Shown piece after piece: positions 60,849 to 64,000 of a stretch of DNA of 64,000 bases. Source of the DNA: Taibaiella helva. GTDB lineage: Bacteria > Bacteroidota > Bacteroidia > Chitinophagales > Chitinophagaceae. How positions within the stretch are numbered: the first letter of the stretch is position 1; every line of letters starts with the position of its first letter. A model generated the notes under the pieces. That model saw nothing but the letters and a program-made list of their open reading frames with translations. It had not been told where the DNA came from and ran no database searches. Position numbers and translations under genes: made by a program. The stretch spans positions 62,001 through 126,000 of the forward strand of contig NZ_QUZZ01000001.1 of assembly GCF_003545695.1 (NCBI RefSeq), read 5' to 3'.

Positions 60849-61992
60849 GGCCGGAATACAGTAAAAGCAGTTTTTGTATTTTGTTGATGATAGGTGCTGT
60901 TGTAATGTTCTTGATGCAAAAATTGTCGCCGCCGCAGGGAAGTTTATCCACGAAATGCGCGCAGGGCGAGCAGTTAACACCGAGATACAGGTATTCGTTA
61001 GCTGTGTTGAGGTCGATCCGGCTTTGCGGGGAGGTCGGGCCCCAAATGGACAGGTTGGGTATATTAAGCTTATTGGCGATATGCAACGGGGCCGAATCGA
61101 TGGTAACCATAAGCGCGCACTCTTCGTAAAGGAAACGGTAATAGGCTTCAAATTCGTATTGGCCGGCAATATTCGTTATCTGCGCCCGGTCAAAGTTATG
61201 GCTATCGAGGAACTGTTCGTTGGCTTCCCTGTCGGAAGGCGCCCCGAGCAGCGCTATCTTATAAGGCGTAAGGCGCAGCAGCTCGCTACAGAGTGCCTGC
61301 AGCTGGGCATCCGTAAGGCGCCGCTCGCGTGCCAGCTCGCTGCAGGTATTGTTGAGCGCAATATAAGTGTAGGCTTTCCCCTGCTGCCGCGGCGGAAAGC
61401 CTTTAATTGTATAAGGTGTAATAGCCGTGACGCCCATAGCCCGCACCATTTCCTCATAATTGTCTTCCACATTGATCACCGTATTGAAATAGACATGATG
61501 CGTGTACAGGTTGTAGCGGAAGGGTACCTGGTTGAAGTAAAAGCCAAAACGGTTGAGGGCCAGGGTCCATGCTGACAGGATGCCGGTAAGCTTGGAATAA
61601 ACTTCCAGGTCGGCGATCCAGAGGCGCCGCCGCCTTTGCAGCCGGGCTACCGTGGCCAGCGAGGAGCACACCAGCCGGAAAAAGTTACGGTCGTCGATCA
61701 CGTAGACCGTTTCAAACAGCCGGATGGAGCGGATGCCCTCCTCGATGCTTTTGGAACAAATAATGGTCAGCCGGGCGTCCGGGTACTTCACTTTAAGGCT
61801 GTAAAGCGCGTCTGAAGCCATAATGACGCTGCCGAAGCCCAGCAGCTTAATGATGCAGATCTCATTCGGAGCTTGTTCAACATGGTGATTCCGCCTTAAA
61901 ATAAACCCCAATAGCCGCGCCAGGGCTATATGTAGATAAACAAGGGGCAGTCCTATGTAAGTGTCAAGAAATTGTTTCTGCTTGAGGTTCAA
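60823..61992 (-). CDS. Glycosyltransferase family 9-like protein (heptosyltransferase type), TTG start
   Basis: The 389-residue protein has the GT9 pattern: NEICIIKLLGFGSVIMASDALYSLKVKYPDARLTIIC at the start, a middle part with YIALNNTCSELARERRLTDAQ, and the C-terminal VTIDSAPLHIANKLNIPNLSIWGPTSPQSRI and CSPC parts. I choose the TTG at 61992 as start: an AGAAGGAG Shine-Dalgarno lies 6 bp before it and there is no in-frame ATG nearby; the ORF extends further but would overlap the neighbour. It has a gap of 79 bp to the upstream polytopic gene and overlaps the next one by 26 bp. Confidence 0.82.
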   Translation of the reverse strand: MNLKQKQFLDTYIGLPLVYLHIALARLLGFILRRNHHVEQAPNEICIIKLLGFGSVIMASDALYSLKVKYPDARLTIICSKSIEEGIRSIRLFETVYVIDDRNFFRLVCSSLATVARLQRRRRLWIADLEVYSKLTGILSAWTLALNRFGFYFNQVPFRYNLYTHHVYFNTVINVEDNYEEMVRAMGVTAITPYTIKGFPPRQQGKAYTYIALNNTCSELARERRLTDAQLQALCSELLRLTPYKIALLGAPSDREANEQFLDSHNFDRAQITNIAGQYEFEAYYRFLYEECALMVTIDSAPLHIANKLNIPNLSIWGPTSPQSRIDLNTANEYLYLGVNCSPCAHFVDKLPCGGDNFCIKNITTAPIINKIQKLLLLYSGHDTDKTFL

Positions 61993-62071
61993 CTCGGCTC
62001 CTTCTGTGTTTGAAAGGGTAAAAATAGATTTTTCGGAGAGCAACGCCAAAGATTGCTGGCACCAGCCTTTC

Positions 62072-63511
62072 TCAGGGATGCTTATTGATGCCGGCCGTTT
62101 CCTTTTCCACCGCAGGCAGCACAAGACTATACCCCGAAGTGGTATCGATGGCGAAATAAAACCTGTTGAGCTCGTTGCCGGACAGGGGGCCGAAGCTGTC
62201 AATGATCTCCTTCCGGTTACCGGTAACCCGCTTGTTCATATTTTCCCGGGTGTCCACACAAAAGGTAAGGTTGGGATGATCGCCCTTCAGCGCCGATGCA
62301 AGAAGACTTTCGGCCGGCAGCGCCCAATCGGCGATCAGCAGCGCCTTCAGTGCCTCGTCACGATATAGATAACCCTTATGCAGGTCTTGCTGTTTCATTT
62401 TTTGCAATACCCCGAATAGCCACTCTTTCCGGGCGGTAAATTTTTCGGCCGCGGCACCCATATAAACCAGTCGCGTACCCAAAATAAAGATCGTGAGCAG
62501 CAGCAGGTTTCGCGGCTGCATGCGCGGAGCGGTTTCAAACACGAACAGGGCAGCACCGATAAGCGTGAACGGCATCCATTCGCTCTCCATATAGAAAGGA
62601 ACAAAATCCTTAAACGTAAGCGCCATTGCCTGGTAATAGGCCAGGCTGAAAGCCAGGACCATCGCCAGCTTCCGGTAGCGCCGGTGCTTTACCGCAGTGT
62701 ATAGGCCGGCAAAAAACAAGAACGGCACAAAGTAATAATGCGTCAACAGGCGCCTGAAGAAGGTGAGTGACATCTCGGACCGGATGCCTGTCCCGATATC
62801 TGCCAGTGAAAAATGGGTCGCATGCCTTGCCCTTGGTGCATCGTAGCCGCTGTACTGTATTACCCGGTATTTGGCCACAATAATAAGCATCAGCGCCATG
62901 CTCAGCACAACAGCTTCTTTACTGCGATAAGGATTGCTGCAGGCGTCGGTAATAAAGAAGGTCCAGAGAAAGGGAACTACGATCAGCATCAGCGGATGTG
63001 TGAATAAGCTGAGAAAGGCCAGCGGCAGGAACAGAAGAACGTGCCACCCAAAGGCATACCGCCGCTGCCTGAAATGCAGCACCAGGCCAAAGAGCAGGAA
63101 CATCCAGGCGATGGCCTGGTGGATCTCGTTATTCGTCCAGAAATAGGTATCGCCGGCAAACAAGGTATAATAAAACGCCATAAGCAGGCCCAGCGCCGGG
63201 TTTCGGAATACGAACAGCAGCAGCAGACATACTGCCAGGTAAAAGAGGTTGAAACTAAGCGAATACCATAGGACAATAGTTGGAAGCGACCAGTGCAATT
63301 TGTTACCGAAGAAAGGCACCAGGTGGGTGATAAAGCTGCCGTAACGATATTCCCCGATCAGCAGCTGACCGGTATTGAGTATCCGCAGCGTCATATGCGA
63401 AGCGTCGCAGAAGAGCATACGTTCCTGGTAATAGATTAATGAGCCGGCCAGCAGCAGGATAAACAGGGTCAGGACCGTGTATTTCAAAAACAGGGGATGG
63501 GGGATTTTCAT
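62072..63511 (-). CDS. Polytopic membrane protein, GT-C-like
   Basis: The 479-residue protein has about ten TM segments (first at about 10-26) and in its first external loop YYQERMLFCDASHMTLRILNTGQLLIGEYRYGSF, with Asp in the GT-C-like position. A C-terminal soluble part of about 130 residues follows. It is the first gene of the leftward run of glycan-like genes. The name of its product is unknown. Confidence 0.75.
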   Translation of the reverse strand: MKIPHPLFLKYTVLTLFILLLAGSLIYYQERMLFCDASHMTLRILNTGQLLIGEYRYGSFITHLVPFFGNKLHWSLPTIVLWYSLSFNLFYLAVCLLLLFVFRNPALGLLMAFYYTLFAGDTYFWTNNEIHQAIAWMFLLFGLVLHFRQRRYAFGWHVLLFLPLAFLSLFTHPLMLIVVPFLWTFFITDACSNPYRSKEAVVLSMALMLIIVAKYRVIQYSGYDAPRARHATHFSLADIGTGIRSEMSLTFFRRLLTHYYFVPFLFFAGLYTAVKHRRYRKLAMVLAFSLAYYQAMALTFKDFVPFYMESEWMPFTLIGAALFVFETAPRMQPRNLLLLTIFILGTRLVYMGAAAEKFTARKEWLFGVLQKMKQQDLHKGYLYRDEALKALLIADWALPAESLLASALKGDHPNLTFCVDTRENMNKRVTGNRKEIIDSFGPLSGNELNRFYFAIDTTSGYSLVLPAVEKETAGINKHP

Positions 63512-63741
63512 GGAGAATTTCGTATGGTAATATTTTTGACTTCGATATTTTACGAAAGCGATCGTTTATTATATAAAGACGGTTTTTATAAAGAGATAAA
63601 TGGGAGGCAGGTTGCTCTTTTTTGAAGAAAAGGTCGGCCTCAGAACATCATTTTTGCCCCTTTAAACAACGGGGCTGCTTCAAATAATTTCTAGTTTGGA
63701 ATCCCTTTCTTACTTTTATGCGGTCCTTAAACTGAATTGCT

Positions 63742-64000
63742 ATGACACGATCCTTTTCTGCACTTGCCGGCGGGGTTATGCTAAGCGTAGTGGCGCTGAG
63801 CTCCTGCGTTTCCAATAAAAAATTCAATGAATCACAGCTGGCCCTGGCCAACTCCCGAAAACGGGTGAGCGAACTGAGCGAAGACCTGGAAAATGCCAAA
63901 AGCCGCCTGCAGCTGATGGAAGAGGCCAATGCCTCCGCCGCCAATCAATTGGACGAAAAAGACAAACGCATTAATGAAAACCAGAAAGAGCTGGCCGATC
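63742..64000 (+). CDS. Coiled-coil lipoprotein, N-terminal part only (likely OmpA-type)
   Basis: The ATG at 63742 begins MTRSFSALAGGVMLSVVALSSCVSNKKFNESQLALANSRK: a lipoprotein signal peptide with lipobox LSSC and then a charged coiled coil. The frame is open to the window end (86 codons). This start is typical of the lipid-anchored OmpA-family proteins of Bacteroidota, in which a coiled coil precedes an OmpA domain. The domain itself lies outside the window. Confidence 0.8.
   Translation, partial: MTRSFSALAGGVMLSVVALSSCVSNKKFNESQLALANSRKRVSELSEDLENAKSRLQLMEEANASAANQLDEKDKRINENQKELAD

Noticed and set aside
60849..61169. Extension of the GT-C-like gene to 61169
   Set aside because: It would be read through the GT9-like gene in another frame; the TM helix begins just after 60848.
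1..64000. CRISPR array, rRNA operon or prophage
   Set aside because: I saw no regularly spaced repeats, no 16S/23S-like sequence and no phage structural genes. The contractile-tail-like genes belong to the T6SS.

Overview
The window looks like chromosomal DNA of a Bacteroidota species, most plausibly of the Chitinophagaceae/Chitinophagales type. The evidence is type IX secretion sorting domains, promoters of the TAnnTTTG kind, SusD-free but lipoprotein-rich surface gene content, a type VI secretion locus of the Bacteroidota subtype (TssN/TssO/TssP present), and mid-GC codon use. No ribosomal RNA or CRISPR array is seen. The assignment is inferred from gene content, not from a marker-gene comparison.

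Region 1 (1-9130) appears origin-proximal. It holds the end of a double-ATPase peptide ABC transporter gene, an AT-rich intergenic stretch with DnaA-box-like sites and a TAG-trio/AT-rich arrangement (possible oriC, 1317-1989), a PhaC-type alpha/beta hydrolase, two small hypothetical genes, an arginase/agmatinase-family gene, a cluster of four parS-like 16-mers (5633-5903), a frameshifted outer-membrane beta-barrel gene and mnmG (gidA).

Region 2 (9131-12917) is a complete AT-rich IS1595-family transposon. It has 25-bp inverted ends (24/25 identical), an exact 8-bp target duplication GTTTTTAT, an ISXO2-like transposase and six passenger genes, including a membrane-anchored J-domain protein and an overlapping pair (two-TM protein plus a SinR/Cas2-like small protein). 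It landed in the T-tract of a terminator.

Region 3 (12926-29053) is mostly housekeeping: a large T9SS-exported PKD/beta-propeller protein, a Dph6-like ATP pyrophosphatase, an outer-membrane barrel, an SDR oxidoreductase, the M16-accA-dapA operon, a ComA-like gene, a GNAT acetyltransferase, a dGTPase, a DUF218 protein and a polysaccharide deacetylase. Two related palindromic repeats lie between convergent genes.

Region 4 (29140-42117) is a divergent type VI secretion locus. Leftward: tssD, vgrG, a PAAR protein with a papain-like C-terminus, an Imm35-like secreted protein, a peptidoglycan-binding/caspase-like protein, clpV, then tssB and a second tssD. Rightward: tssG, tssN, tssK, tssO, tssP. 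tssC, tssE, tssF, tssQ and tssR are not in the window. The tssB promoter and the divergent tssD/tssG promoter region share an ACGT-N6-ACGT direct repeat at the same distance from the -7 box.

Region 5 (42296-64000) carries a lipoprotein, ftsE, two glycosyltransferases, a PpiD/SurA-like foldase, three tandem paralogous T9SS-sorted proteins, an oligopeptide-binding lipoprotein, tRNA-Met(CAT), an FAD oxidoreductase, a leftward run of four polytopic membrane proteins plus a GT9-type glycosyltransferase (probably surface glycan assembly), and the start of a coiled-coil lipoprotein.
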